Assembly (NCBI GenBank): GCA_000320605.2
Contig: KB445794.1
Coordinates: 298,844-362,843, forward strand
Reading direction: 5' to 3'
From: Gelatoporia subvermispora B
Lineage: Eukaryota > Basidiomycota > Agaricomycetes > Polyporales > Gelatoporiaceae
DNA: 64,000 bases
Both the position numbers and the translations under genes were made by a program. A model generated the notes under the pieces. The model was not told where the DNA came from and did not search any database. It saw only the letters and a program-made list of their open reading frames with translations. Positions 22,449 to 35,390 of this stretch are shown here, in pieces. Positions within the stretch are counted from its first letter, which is position 1; each line of letters starts with the position of its first letter.

Positions 22449-24259
22449 ATGTCTACCAAAGACTTCCGCATTGCTATCTGGTGAGCACATCTGACATTCC
22501 TCCAGTACAAATGCGATATTGACACGACTGCTAACCGTAGTGGAGGCGGACTAGGAGGCCTTGCTCTTGCCGTCGCAATCGGGCGGTTCTCAGACGTTGC
22601 AATTGACTTGTACGAGGCTGCCCCGCAGATCTCGACTGTGGGTGCGGGGATCGCGCTCTGGAAGCGCACTTGGCGACTCTTTCATCATCTAGGTCTTGAC
22701 AAAGGTTTGGCGGAGCTGTCCATTACGCCTCCATCGGAGAAGCCCCGTAAGTGCGATACGGGGACTGTATACGTTGCTATCGTGTCCCGGACTTACTGAC
22801 GCCATGGAAAGAACCCGGATTTGCTTTCCGTCGCTCAGACCAGCCTGAAGAAGGGATCCAGTTTCACCGAATGATGGTCCCTTGTATGTCTCATACCTAA
22901 TATTATTGACAACATGTCCTAAATGTGGCGCAGATGGCTCGACCACGCTGCACCGCGCCGATATGATGGGATTGCTACAGCGCAACCTACCGCCGACTTG
23001 CACGATCCATACCTCCAAGCGCCTCCTGCACTATACCCACGACGGTCCTGCATCGGGGGCGGGGATAACGCTGCACTTCGCCGACGGCTCCACTGCGCAG
23101 ACTGATGTGCTGATCGGAGCAGATGGCATCCGATCCCCGACGCGGGCGACGCTCTACCGCAATGCGCATCAGGAAGAATGTGAGAAGGCTGTATCAGAGT
23201 GTAGGTGCAAGGCGGCGACACCGATGTGGTCCGGCACGCTTGCGTATCGCTGCCTTATATCGGTGGAGGAGTTAGAGTGGCTGCATCCGGGGCATCGGGC
23301 GGCGAAGATTCCGACGATGGTACGCGTGCATTTCATGGCTTTGGGATTCTCTGACATCTGATGTGGGAGCAGTACGGGGGAAAGATGAAGGTAGGGTAGC
23401 CATATCTGCGTGGATAAGACAAAGGCTGAGCTAAGCTATGTAGCACATCATCTGCTACCCCATATCACAAGGCAGAGAGCTCAACTTCATCGGATTCCGA
23501 ACAGTGCCAGACGGGGAGGGGACCACCTACGACGGGCCGTGGGTGGAGGACGGTACTCCAGAGGATGTGCGGCAGATGTTCGAGGAATGGGAGCCGGAGG
23601 TGCAGCAGCTGCTCGACGTAAGTGCCCTCGCCATTATGTGCTTGTTTGTTTTATTTATGCGCGGAGAGCAGTGCGTGAGGCCCCCATCAAAGTGGGCAAT
23701 CCATGTCGTCGACGGGTTGCCGTTCAGTGCGAGGGGGAATGTGGCTTTGATGGGCGATGCGGTGAGTGGGCAACAACTACAATACATACGACGATATATT
23801 GTGCTCACCCCTACCTGCCAGGTGCATGCAATGACCACCCACCAAGGCTCCGGTGCCGGAGAAGCCATCGACGTTTGTCCCCCGGTCCACATTATCCTCC
23901 AAAGCGTACTGACCTCAAATTTGTTCCAGGACGCATACATCCTCGGTCGCCTGCTCGCACACCCGCTCACCATGCGCGCCCGCATTCCAGCGGTGTTGAA
24001 CTTGTACGAGTCCGTACGCCTCCGCGCAGCCGCGGAGATCGTGCGCCGCTCGCGCCTGACGGGACTCATGTACGAGTTCAGCGCTCCGGGCTCCTACGAC
24101 GGAGCGGACCGCGAGAACGAGAGGGAGCACCTCAACAAGCTCGGGGAGGATCTTTATGGGGTCTGGACGTGGCAGTGGGAGGGCGAGCCGGATGCTGAGT
24201 GGGAGGGCGCGGAAGCGAAGCTGAAGGAGATGGTGCAAGCGGAGGAAGGTCGTACTTGA
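22449..24259 (+). CDS. FAD-dependent monooxygenase, salicylate hydroxylase-like
   Basis: This is a class A flavoprotein monooxygenase of about 452 residues, likely hydroxylating an aromatic or polyketide-like substrate with NAD(P)H and O2. Nine exons: 22449-22480, 22541-22746, 22812-22883, 22934-23319, 23373-23390, 23444-23617, 23672-23761, 23822-23872 and 23930-24259; the sum is 1359 nt. Motifs in order are the Rossmann GGGLGGLALA, an acidic residue at the end of strand 2 (DLYEAAP), GADGIRSPTR (DG motif) and GDAVHAMTTHQGSGAGEAIDDAY (FAD ribityl contact). Exon 5 is an 18-nt microexon encoding YGGKMK before the conserved HIICYPIS. Substrate cannot be told. No other secondary-metabolism gene flanks it, so it does not look like part of a cluster. 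Confidence 0.88.
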
Positions 24260-26912
24260 GCTCATCATTTTACGCCCGTCCGAAGCCAAAATGAGTCGAC
24301 CCATAAGGAACGTAGGCTGAGTTTTGACGGGCGGAATGTTTAAAATCGCCCACATGTGCACTATTTCTCTCATATTTATCATAATGCACCCGCAGAATGT
24401 CATACAATTCGCCTCGTTTCCTCCACGATTGATTTCAAAGTCTGTCAGCGGCCGAGTGCCAAAAGCTCGGTATTATTCTGAATGGATCGCACTCTTTGGA
24501 AGTCCTGTGGGCCTGACGGTGAGAATTTTCTACGATATGCAAATGACAATGCGAACCACTGCCCATTCACCGTGAACGCGTGATATTGACTCCCGGCAAC
24601 CGCGAAGAAAGCGAGCCGGCTCGAGCCGGGTGCATGACTGCATGACAACGGCTCGCGTCGCGACGGGAGGGGCGATCGCAAGTCGCGTGCGCACACGTGC
24701 CTAGCGATCGCGGCAGCTGCTGGTCTGGGCCATACTCCACCGATATCGCGATATGAATTTGGAATATTTGCTTGCGGCGTGAAGCCAGGTCAGGCGGTCT
24801 CAGCTGGTGCAAGTCCGCAAGTACTATCGGAGAATCGATGGTGTACAGAGCAATAGCGAGTTGTGGCGCATCCAGCTGTGTTGGGGGGCTTCCTGGGAGA
24901 TAAGGATGGCGGAATGGCGACCAGGCACGCTTGGGCTGCCAGGCAAGAGACACAGGATCAGATAACTCGTGTTCGGATTCTTTGCACTATGTCAGATATG
25001 ATAGACTGTACTTGGGTGCACGGTGGGCGTGGGCTGTGATGCTTGATGCTTGACCGACATTCGCAATTTAAGTTGAGGGCTGTCTCCTGAGTGATGCCCA
25101 TCCACTTCCCGCTTATCTGGATGAACGACGACCCGTGAGGGACGTACCATCATTGTAGACCTGGCTGCTGCTGCTGAAGGACATCGAGACAACCAGTCAA
25201 GCATTGTGGCTTGGCTGCCAACTTTATGCCGAATCCCCTGTTCGTCTGATGGAAATACACACATGACCAAGGAACTCATAAGAAGTTGCACATGTGCCGG
25301 CCACTTCGATCGAGTTGTGGTCTCGAGAACCTTGGCCGGACTTGCTCTACGAAGTCAGATAACTTGTTGATCAGGACATCGACATAAGAGAGCGCGCGGT
25401 TCACACGGAACACATCTCCCGGCTGTGCACACCAAAATATGTCGGCCGGGCACACATGCGTGTGCCCACTTCCGCGAACGTATGATTGAGTTTGTCGAGA
25501 CAGGAACCTCAAACATGGAGCGGGCCCCAAAAGATGCCCTGCGGCGGTATACGGTGATATTAGGGACCAATGCCGCGCAGTGGAAGTCAAATTCGACGTC
25601 ACCATGACTAACATAGATGCCTGAGAAGATTGCGCAGCTGACGCACCAGCAGGCTATGAAACGTCGTGTTGATCAACGGACTCGATAAGATGATCTACAG
25701 CGAAAACGTGTATCTGGCTGCGCCAGATATGAATGTTCACCGCTGCCGTCCTACGACATCATAAGGTTGCGATTCGAGCAGAACACCGCGACAGAGCACG
25801 TAGCCATATGAGCAGGGACAGACTGGGACGGCGCTGCGCATCAGATAAACCTGTCGAGTGGCTCACATGCCATGGGCGGTCGCGCGACGCAAACGGACAC
25901 GGGTCCAGTGGACCCTTTACTGGGCGGGGCGGTGACGACTTCGGGGGGTCTTTCCGAGTTCTCACAGTCGACGTTGTGCACGCGCCGATCGACTGGGGTG
26001 AGAGTGCTGGGATCGACATTGGACGAGACAGCGGCTCAGCGTCGTGGCGGCGACCAGATATCTAACATTGCCAGCGTGTGCTTAGGTGGGCAGCGTGAAT
26101 GTTGACTCGGGGGCGCAGAGACGTGCAAGTGCGGCGGCTGGGGACATGTGTATCACGTCCAGTCAATCATCACAGGCGTGGCCAAGAATGATACGCACTG
26201 CCCGTCCCTATCAGATTGAGGCATTGGCCAGAGGATAATGGTCAGCAGCTGTCAAGAAGTGATATAGTTCGCGGGAGGGTATATGATGGACCCGGATCTA
26301 GGTGACAGTGGTATATGACCGCGAAGGGAGGCGCAGAGATCATTTAATGGCCCACAATTGGCTTCATCTCCGAGTGCGGGATCCTCGCAAAAGATTCTCC
26401 GGAGGACCTTCCAGCATGCTAATATGAGTTGCAGTTAACAGGGCCCAGTTCGCCAGCGGTCGACCAAAAATGCCCTGCTCCAGGAGCGACTGAGCGAGAC
26501 CCTATAGTTTAATCTACACGAATTGACGGCGCTCGAATGCGACGACTAGTTCGGTCTAGTCTTGGAACAAATAGATGGGTTTGTAGAGGATGTTTACGTG
26601 TATTTGTGATAGACTGGCCGACGGTCGTCCAGATTGAGGTCGTCGTCGTTGAGCGCGTTGTACTCGTCCATCTGTTTTCTTTCTTCCCCACATTCGGCAC
26701 CTCACGACACCCTTTGAACCAGCGACGTCGCCGCCAACAACGACCGAGGATCTCGCCTCGCATCTTGCGGGCATCCTCTTTGGCGACCCTGGGACGTTTG
26801 ATACTACACTTACTCACGCTCTGTTCCCGTAATTCCCTCGTAATTTGCTTTCTGATCCTTTCGTTATTCCCCTCATCCCCATCGCCCCCCTGCCCCTTGT
26901 CGCGCTGCCTGT
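24260..26912. other. 2.6 kb without a recognised gene
   Basis: This holds only short frames on both strands, including about 112 codons at 25276-25614 (-) and 86 to 110 codons around 25733-26065 (both strands). None shows a domain or joins convincingly through introns. A 14-bp palindrome (CCGGCTCGAGCCGG, 24616-24629) and two GCGATCGC octamers (24672 and 24704) lie in the GC-rich part. A decayed gene on the minus strand cannot be excluded. Confidence 0.35.
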
Positions 26913-29900
26913 ATGCGATCTGAAATATCCTCCAGCTGGATTCACAAGAACTCGAGCAGTGCACACGTCCGAAATCAGACGGCCCACTCGCTCGAACAGC
27001 ATCAGTCCGACTTCCATCAGCTTCCCTCTGCTGTTTACCCAGCCCCACCCGTGCCCAAGCACCCCTCCTTCGCGTCCTTCCGCTCTGTCTTCCAGCGCAG
27101 CGCCCCCCGCGTCCCCTCCCAGACCTCCCTCCACTCGTCCTACACCGCGTCTTCCTCCACCACCCTCCCACCGACATCCTATATCGCAGAGAAGCACACA
27201 TCCCATCCGTACGCATCTATGGTCGCCGCACCCCTCCCCGTTGTCTCCAGTCACGACGCCTACGACGAGGAGGATGACTGCCCCGTCTGCCTCGAGCCTC
27301 TCAGCTTCAGCTTCAGGCTGCCTGGAGAGAAACCCCACATCGTACCCGAGTGCGGACATTCGCTGCACGAGGTGAGTTCCCCGATCAGCGCTACATGTCA
27401 CCGCTGACGGCATCTAGGCCTGCTTCATCGCCGTCTACGGCCCTCCGCCAGGGCCCTCGCGCGCAGGCGGCGTCCTCCGCAAGTCGAATCTCGGTGTGTG
27501 CGGAGTATGCAGACGTCCAATGAAGGTGGGCGATGGAGATGGGGGCAAGTCAAACAGTATGTCTTCATTATATTATATTTTCTACCCTCATTGCTCAGCC
27601 GTTGCGCACACCTGTAGAGCTGGCAGCACTGACGGGCATGGGCGATCCCACTACACCGTCTCTGTATCCCGGACGGGACAGCCCATCCGTGCGCTCCTAC
27701 AACGGGCGGCCATCAGCTCCGCCGAAGCCGTACGATCCGAACGAAGATGACCCGCTCGAGCACACAGGCTCAATCAAATCAAGTAACGGGAGTGACCAGA
27801 CCCAGACGCACTACGTCGTCGCGCCGTCCATTCAGGTGCGCTCGGAATTTGCAACGTTACAGCGAACAGGGGAACCCAGTCAGCCATTGACGTGCATCGT
27901 TGTCGTCGAACTGCCGGGCAAGCGACCAACGACACATGTGCCCGGCGCGATCATGCCCGCGCCGGAATCATATAGGCAAACGAGTACCAGTTCAGTCCGC
28001 GAGGGCAGCACTTACCGAGCCGAGGGAAGCACACACTCTGTGGCGTCTAGTCCTCGAGGCGAATATGCCGTGCCGCCGGGTGAACAACAGCAGTCATTTT
28101 CGTCACACATGTCTCCGGAGTCAAGTCAACAACAGCTCCTCTCCCCACAACAAGAGTACCCGGAACAACAACCCGAGGACGACCCGTTCAGCTCTATCAC
28201 CGAGGATCTGCGAAACCGCATTATCGATTGGAAGGGACACCCGCTGTCAGGACTCGGCCCACTGCAGATGTACGATTTGCTTTCCGTGCGACGGGACGCG
28301 CTCGTGCGAGAGTTTTACGTATACCTGTTCAAGGAAGCGATTATCTGCGTCGTCGAAGAGAAGAAGCGCTCTCTAGGGCGCCTGCTTTCCGGCGGCGCTG
28401 CGTCGGCGTTCAGTGAAGGCGGTTCGGGCGCGCAGAGTCCGGGCGGCGGCGTGCAGCGGGGCGTACTGCGGCTCAAGGGGCGCATCTACATCCGGCACAT
28501 CAAGCACGTGACGGATACGTCTGTCGCAGGCGAACTCAGTCTGACGATCGACATGGAGGACGAGCGGCTGGACTCGTTCATCCTGGTGTTTCGTGACCGA
28601 TCGTCGCTCGAGACATGGCGCGCGCACATCCAGTCGCTGGTAATTTTGTGCCAGCAGCAGGGCGCACAGGCGGCAGGCGCGATGGCCTCGGGCGACGTCC
28701 CAGGTGACCGCGGGCCTGATCTCGAGGAATTTGGCGGGAACAAGAAGGCAATGCGCATGCTCAGCGGTAGCACGGGTACGACCGCTAGCACTGCGGACAG
28801 TATTCTGCAGAGCTCAGCACGTTCAACAGTCTCCTCCAGCACGTCCTATGGCTCTGGCATGCCCACACGTATGGCCCCCAACGCGCCCCAGAAGCTCTCG
28901 CCACTCGAGGAGGAGGATGAGCTTGTGCGCTACAGCCCCGCGCCTGCGCCTCTCGTCGCGCCTCACATGTCCGCCGGCCCATCAAACTCCCTCGCGCCCC
29001 TCCCTCATCCGCCGCTCGACCTCATCCTCGTCATCTCGGTCCCCGGCCCCACCGCGACGCCCAGCACGGCCGCGCTGAAGGTACGCGTGATTCGGACGTC
29101 GCTTGACTTTATTATCTCGTCCCTCGGCCCACGTGACCGCCTGAGTCTGGTCACCTTCGAGGTCGGCATCGGCGGCCGTGTGCGCAAGACGCCGTTCCTG
29201 TCGGTCGGGAAGACACAGAGTCGCACGAGGCTGCACAAGTTCGTGGAGGGCATTGGGCGGAGGGACGACGGCACATTTGGTGAAGACGAATTCCTTGTAC
29301 GGGGATCGCAGGAGGAGAAGACAGATGTTGTCACTGCGGTCAACCACGGTAAGTCACTTCCCCTGAGGACTCTATGAATATAGTACTGAGCGAATTTTTA
29401 GGACTCGATGTTGTGCTTCAGCGCAAGTCTCGCAACGCGGTTACGGGCATGATCCTCGTGAGCGACTCGGCAGACACAACGCGCAAGGCCCAGATGGACC
29501 TTGTCCTCGCTCGTACTGAAGCTGCGAATGTCCCTATTCACTCCTTTGGCTACGGCCGCTCACACGATCCCGCATCACTCTGGCTCATGTCGAACCACAC
29601 CAGCGGTTCATATACGTTTGTCAGGGATTGGTACGACTTGCGCGACTGCCTTGCAGGCTGCATTGGTGGGATGATGTCTATCGGGCTGCTAAACATGAAG
29701 CTGCACATGAAGATCGTCGACGGGCAGCGATTCCGGATCCGGAAGATCTCTGGCGGACCGCCCACCATCCTGTCCTCAGATGGACGGGACGTCGACGTCG
29801 AAATCGGCGAGTTGCGCTACGGCGAGCGCAAGGAGATACTCGTGGAGCTTGAGCTGGACAACAGCGACGTCTCGCTTGCGTCGCCGCAGTCACACCAAGC

Positions 29901-30683
29901 GCCGAGCCGGCCACAACGCGCGCTCAACGCGACGGACCAGTTCAACCAGCGCATGGGTCTCGATGCGCTCATCGACGACCTGCCCGACCTCGCAGATGGT
30001 ATGATGGACCGCATGATCGACGAGGTGCCCGTGTTCGAAGTCGACGGCTCGTTCTTCGATCCCACAGCAGCGAAAAACGTCTCACGTCTTGCGCACCCTG
30101 TGCTTCTCACTGTTACCCTCCTGCCCAACCGAGGCAGCCGCCCACATACCCCCACACCGAACGGGTCCGACCCGGTCATCGTACGGCGGCGCATGGAGCT
30201 GCTCGCGTCGGACATGATTACACGCGCTCTCGTACTCGTCTCGCGCAAGAACTATCCGCAGGCGCAGAAGCTCATGAGCGAGACGCGGCGGATCCTGCAC
30301 ACGGTGCTGCAGACCATCTCACAGTCGCTCCCACCACCGAACAGGGAGGGAGCGACAGCGCGGAACCGCAAGGAACTGCTCACGCTCTCGGCGGTACGCG
30401 CCATTCAATCAGTGCTCCAGGACATGCAGATCCTCTCGGAAGCACTCGAGGAAAATGTAGATTCATTTGCGCACGACCATCGCAATTTTGGCGCCCAGCA
30501 GGTACGTCGGAGACCACCTCTCTTTGTTAGCTCAATATACTGACGCATTGCTCTTTTCAGTCTATGGTATTACGCGATCAGAAAAGCTGGAGCGGCCGGA
30601 GTGCCATTGAACGACTATTCTGGACAATCGACAACTCGATTGAGCTTGTCGCGCGAAGTACTGACTGGGTTGCCCGCGAGTGA
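26913..30683 (+). CDS. RING-PH-VWA scaffold protein, Far1/Ste5-like layout
   Basis: Exons are 26913-27371, 27418-27556, 27618-29348, 29402-30501 and 30561-30683: 3552 nt, 1183 residues. Three domains are seen. A RING-type zinc finger (from about residue 121: CPVC, then ECGHSLHEAC, then VCGVCRRPM) has a long Pro/Gly loop. A PH domain lies at about 400-543 (LVREFYVYLFKEAIICV through SLETWRAHIQSL), and a von Willebrand A domain at about 660-870 (LDLILVISVPG, DRLSLVTFE, GMILVSDS). The same order occurs in Far1 and Ste5, which hold pheromone-response MAP kinase modules at the membrane in yeasts. Linkers are Ser/Pro/Gln-rich. Role as a mating or polarity scaffold is inferred from architecture; a ubiquitin ligase function is also possible. 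The N-terminus upstream of 26913 is not certain. Confidence 0.8.
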
Positions 30684-31343
30684 TCGTCTCTGTCATATAA
30701 GCAGTATATCCGCCCCTCCTTTACCCCCATCTTTTTCGATATCCGGTCTCGCTATATATCAGTTCCTGACCCTCATTGTAGTTCTGGGCTTTCGTGCGTT
30801 TCCACTATTTGTTTCATACCGTCGGCGACATCCTCTCCTTATCTTGTTCTACCTTGTTTTGTCTCGCCTTGCTCATACTGGTATACCCGCGCTCGCGGTG
30901 TTGCGCCTGGCAACATGCGGGCTAATCTGCCGGGTGATCTGCTGTCTTTTGTGACGGTGCCTTACCCGGACGAATCCCTGGCGCTGTGTATCGTTGTAAC
31001 GTTGATCGATAGATGAAGCTATGCATATGTGCACATGCCCTCGAATAACATATTGCCTTCGAGCTCCATTTTCACTGCCTGTTGCCCTTATCGGTGTCAT
31101 GTCGCCGGTCAGAGTATGCATGTCATGTAGGTGTGATACGGATGGAGAGTAATTGTTGCGTTCCTCCTGTGATGATGGATTGGATGCGATTAAAGCAAGC
31201 ATCGCCTGTATCGTACTATATTCATACTGTACACGCAATCTACCCACGAGCAGAAAAGGGAAAACACGAATAAAAGGAGAGCAAGGGCTACCACATGCAG
31301 CAAGTCCGAGTCAGGATATGTACAGACATCTGTCCGAAATCTA
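30684..31343. other. convergent intergenic region
   Basis: This lies between the 3' ends of the RING-PH-VWA gene and the copper ATPase gene. It is AT-richer than its surroundings, and nothing coding was recognised. Confidence 0.4.
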
Positions 31344-34300
31344 TCACACCGCCTCACTCATCTCGACAGGCAGCTGACTGTAGCCAGCCGTGTCTCTGCT
31401 GCCGCGCACAAGGCCTCTCACGCCCGCCCACGCGTCGCGCAGCGAATTGCGCAAGCTGTCCATCATTGTCTCGTGCGGCACCGTCTCGCCGGGCATGACA
31501 CTCGACGCAGGGCGTGTCCACCACTTGAGCGAGAGCGAGCTTGTGACGACGCTGACGGACGAGAACGCCATGGCGGCGCCGGCCATCATCGGGTGTAGGT
31601 GCACGCCGAATGGCAGGAACACGCCCATAGCGAGGGGGATGCCGAGCACGTTGTAGATGCACGCCCAGACGAGATTCCGTCGGATCGTGCGGAAGATCGC
31701 TTGCGAGAGATGCAGCGCGGCGACCACGTCCAGGAGGTCCGAGCGCATGAGCACAATATCGGCCGCTTCGATTGCCACCGACGTCCCCGAGGATAGGGCG
31801 ATGCCCACAGAAGCAGCGACGAGCGAGGGGGAGTCGTTGATACCATCGCCGACCTGCACGTTGTGGGCGAGCATGAGATAACGGTCGATAGAGACAGGAA
31901 AAAGCGTACCATTGCCACACCGCCACCATGTTTTTCTATGAGCTCTGTTATTACAGAGGCTTTGCCTTTCGGACTCATGTTCGCCCAAACGCCTTCCGGC
32001 TTGATCCCGACCTGCTTCGCAACGGCGAGAGCAGTAGTCTGGCTATCACCGGTCATCATGTTGACTTCAATTCCCATAGCCTGTAGAGCCCTGATCGCAT
32101 GAGCCGAAGAGCGTCGAGGCGCATCCGAAAGCGCGATGGCCAGGACCGGAGACGGTGAAGCTGTGAGGGAGCCTGCAATGGAGACGAATATGGCTGTCCG
32201 GCCACGCATCTCCTCTTCTGAGTCGAACTTCGCAAGAGCAGATGGCAGCAGGCCGTCGTCAGACTGGGCGACGAAGCGAGAGTTGCCGATGTACAGTATG
32301 TGCCTGTGCTTCGAGCCCGAGAGGGTGACCTGAGCTTTGACACCCGATCCGGTGACGCTCTCGAACGACTCGATGTTGACTTGAGGACTGGCAATGATAG
32401 ACTTCGACAAGAGGTCTTTGCCATAGGTAGCGACGGCCTTTGCGAGCGGGTGCTCCGAGCGAGCCTCAGTTGCAGCGACCATGGCTATGACGTCTGCGCG
32501 CGTCAAATCATCTACGCACTTCACAGTGAGAGTGGTATCGTTGAGGGACTCAGCCGCCCCATCCGCGTGAGCTTGAAGATCATTGTAGTCCGCTGCAGGA
32601 ACCCATGCGACTGCAGCGACACTCAGCTTGCCCTCCGTGACTGTGCCTGTCTTGTCGAGCACGATCCTCTTGATCGACCTGCTCGCCTCGAGCGCTCGTC
32701 CGCCCTTGATTAAAATTCCATTCTTCGCGCCCATCCCGGTGCCCACCATGATGGCTGTTGGCGTGCTCAAACCCAATGCGCACGGACATGCGACGACGAC
32801 GACAGAGATGCACAGCTGGAGGCACACCGCGAGCTTGCTCGCGCCGTGGTGGTGGAACATCTCGGGGAGCACGCTGTCCGAGAGGACGTGCGAGAGGACG
32901 AGCCAGCCCGCGAACGTGAGCAGTGCGAGCGAGATGACGGTCGGGACAAAGTAGCCCGCGACGCGGTCCGCGAATGCCTGGATCGGCGCCTTGCTCGTCT
33001 GCGCGTCCTCGACGAGCTTCACGATCTGCGCGAGCGCGGTGTCCTTGCCTGCGCGCGTGACCACCATGTCGAACGTCCCGAGCCCGTTCACCGTCCCGCC
33101 GATCACGCCGTCCCCCGCCTGTTTCAACACGGGCAGCGGCTCGCCCGTCACCGCGCTCTCGTCCACCGTCGACGCGCCCTTCACGACCGTGCCGTCTGCC
33201 GGGATCTTGTCGCCTGGGACCAGCTTGACCATGTCTCCGACCTGTACGAGCTCCGTCGGGATCCGCTTCTCCTGCGTGCACGCCGGCGCGTCCGTGTAGA
33301 TGGTCGCCATCGACGGCGCGAGCGCCATCAGATCTGTCAGCGCCGCGCTCGTCCGGCCCTTGGCGCGGTTCTCAAGGTAGCGACCGAGCGACACGAACAT
33401 GATCAGCATCGTACTCGTGTCGAAGAACACGAACGGCCGGTAGTCCGGGTCGGCATTGAATACCGCGAAAATCATGGAGAAGAGCGAGTAGAAGAAGGCC
33501 GCGGATGTGCCCAGCATGACGAGCACGTCCATCGTGGCGCTCCCGTGCTTCAGCGACTTGTATGCGTTCCGATAGAACTTCTGTCCTAGCCAGAATTGCG
33601 CGGGGGTCGTTAGGAGTAGTACAAGGAAGTCGCCGAGGTAGATGCCGCGGCATATTCGGGTGTTAAAGATCTGTGCGAGGAACGGTATATGCTTCGCGAT
33701 CATGCTGATGAAGAAGACCGGTAGCGCAAAGCATAGACTCCACTGGAATCGTGACCGCCACTCCTGGATCTCCTTCGTCCGGGTGAGCGACCGCAGCTGA
33801 GTGGCATCTTCCTGGTCCGAGAGCATTGCATCGAAGCCCATCTCTTCTATACGCTCCACCATCTCTCGTGGGCCGATTAACGACCGGTCGAACTCGACTT
33901 TCGCAGTCTCGGTAGCCAGCGAGACGGCAACACTTGTGATACCAGGCATGCCGGTGAGCCCTGATTCGACGCTTGATGTGCATGCCGAGCAGGTCATGCC
34001 ATATATACGCAGGTGGACCACATCGGAGCGGGCAGGCGGAATAAGGGTAGCGTCAAAACCAATGTCAGATACTTCCTACATTGTGAGGCATTTTACTTCA
34101 GTGCACGAGGCATTTTCGCAGATGTGAGCTCGCTCACGTTGATCAGTTTGTCTGGCGTCCAGACGGTAGGGTCATATTCGATGACCCCACGCTCGGCCAG
34201 TAAAGCAACTTTGACTGAGTGTATTCCAGCTTGCGTCCTGAGCATGCCCTCTATCGACTGTGCCCCCTTCAGTCGACACACTCGCCGCCCAGATACATGT

Positions 34301-34479
34301 TCTCTCACCTCTACGCAGGCTCCGCACGTCATCCCCTCGATGCGCAACTCGCACTTCTCTGACGCAGACCCGCTGCCCGCGACCAACGGCTCATCTTCCA
34401 CCACCGGCAGCTCGACCTTTCCAGAGGGCGGTGTGGAGGTGGACCCGAGAATATTTGTCAGAATACCAGACATCGACAT
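31344..34479 (-). CDS. CCC2: copper-transporting P1B-type ATPase (Ccc2/ATP7 family)
   Basis: This pumps Cu(I) from the cytosol into the late Golgi to load multicopper oxidases such as ferroxidase and laccase. Exons are 34479-34309, 34257-34138, 34075-31910 and 31853-31344; the sum is 2967 nt, 988 residues. Two N-terminal heavy-metal-associated domains carry GMTCGAC and GMTCSAC. Eight membrane spans follow in P1B layout, with the CPC metal site (about residue 529), the actuator motif TGEP, phosphorylation motif DKTGT (about 571), SEHPL of the nucleotide-binding domain and GDGINDSP (about 821). The first intron is only 51 nt, in frame and stop-free, so it is easily mistaken for coding sequence, but removing it restores the HMA1 fold. 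The C-terminus is a short tail ending LPVEMSEAV. Confidence 0.94.
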
Positions 34480-35390
34480 GGTTGAACTCGAAGTGGATGG
34501 GCTACGTGGCTGATAGGATATGTCATCCAGGTGGGCCGGCTTATGTGGGAGAAATTCGGGAGCGCCTGCGCTGTGCCTTGGGTATTCGTCGGAGGACAGA
34601 TGGATGGGCGTTGCAAGGCGTTACAGCCTTGATGAGCGCGACCTTACGGATCGCAGCAAGGTTCTGCCCGTCTATCGGCCTCTAACGATCCGTTCGGTTC
34701 GGCTCCCTCTCGCAGAAGCCTCGAACCGGTCCAATCCGGTCCGCCTACTTTTCACGTGATATCGTCGAGACCTCCTTCTCAGAGCTTGCCGGATCTGGAA
34801 GGACGGACACCTTTCAGTACATGAATCATCTTCGCGCGTGCTAATGCCGAAATGGAGCGCCGTGGTTGTTGTGTTGGGAGAAATAGGAGAGGTGGTCGAG
34901 GGGATGCATGTAGGGGCTCGCTTGACTGACACGTTACTCGAGATCCTGCACTAGATCAGTCAGCGAATATATGCGTCTTATGCGTCTGAAAGCTCATCTT
35001 TGAGCAGTCAGGAAGAGAGAAATTCCCGCAGGGTGGAGACTTCGCTTCACGCTGCTTGAAGTCGCGAGTTCGACGTTCAAGCGTGAGATGGAAGTAGGAG
35101 AAGAGGGAAAGAGGAGCATGTCTCTTCCGAGGCGAGACGACGCTATTATATATATGTGTGCACGGCGCGCTCCTGGGCCTGGCTTCGATCGGGGCCTCAA
35201 CCAATAAGAAACAGAGACGAAGGAAGATGACAACAGCGTAAAGTAGAAGAAAGGGCGGATGACGTGATGCAAGGAGACATAGGCCATATACCATAACAAG
35301 CAGGAGACCTTCCAAATGCGGGCACTACGTCCGATCCTGGCTCGCGGGCGCTCAGCCGACGTACCGCCGGCTTGCCAGTAAGGCTGCGTC
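34480..35390. other. intergenic
   Basis: This is the upstream region of the copper ATPase gene. No further gene was recognised. It ends where similarity to GLO1 begins. Confidence 0.4.

Noticed and set aside
24616..24711. 14-bp palindrome CCGGCTCGAGCCGG and two GCGATCGC octamers
   Set aside because: Short palindromes are expected by chance in GC-rich DNA, and no element or gene boundary coincides.
25276..26065. Possible degenerate gene on the minus strand
   Set aside because: Fragments look protein-like in composition but do not join through splice sites and match no family I know.
26509..27413. Two long minus-strand frames (235 and 199 codons)
   Set aside because: They are antisense to the first exon and upstream region of the RING-PH-VWA gene and owe their length to Ser/Pro codon bias on the other strand.
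31586..34021. A single 811-codon frame for the copper ATPase
   Set aside because: It reads through the intron at 31854-31909 and loses the GDGINDSP motif; the spliced four-exon model restores it.
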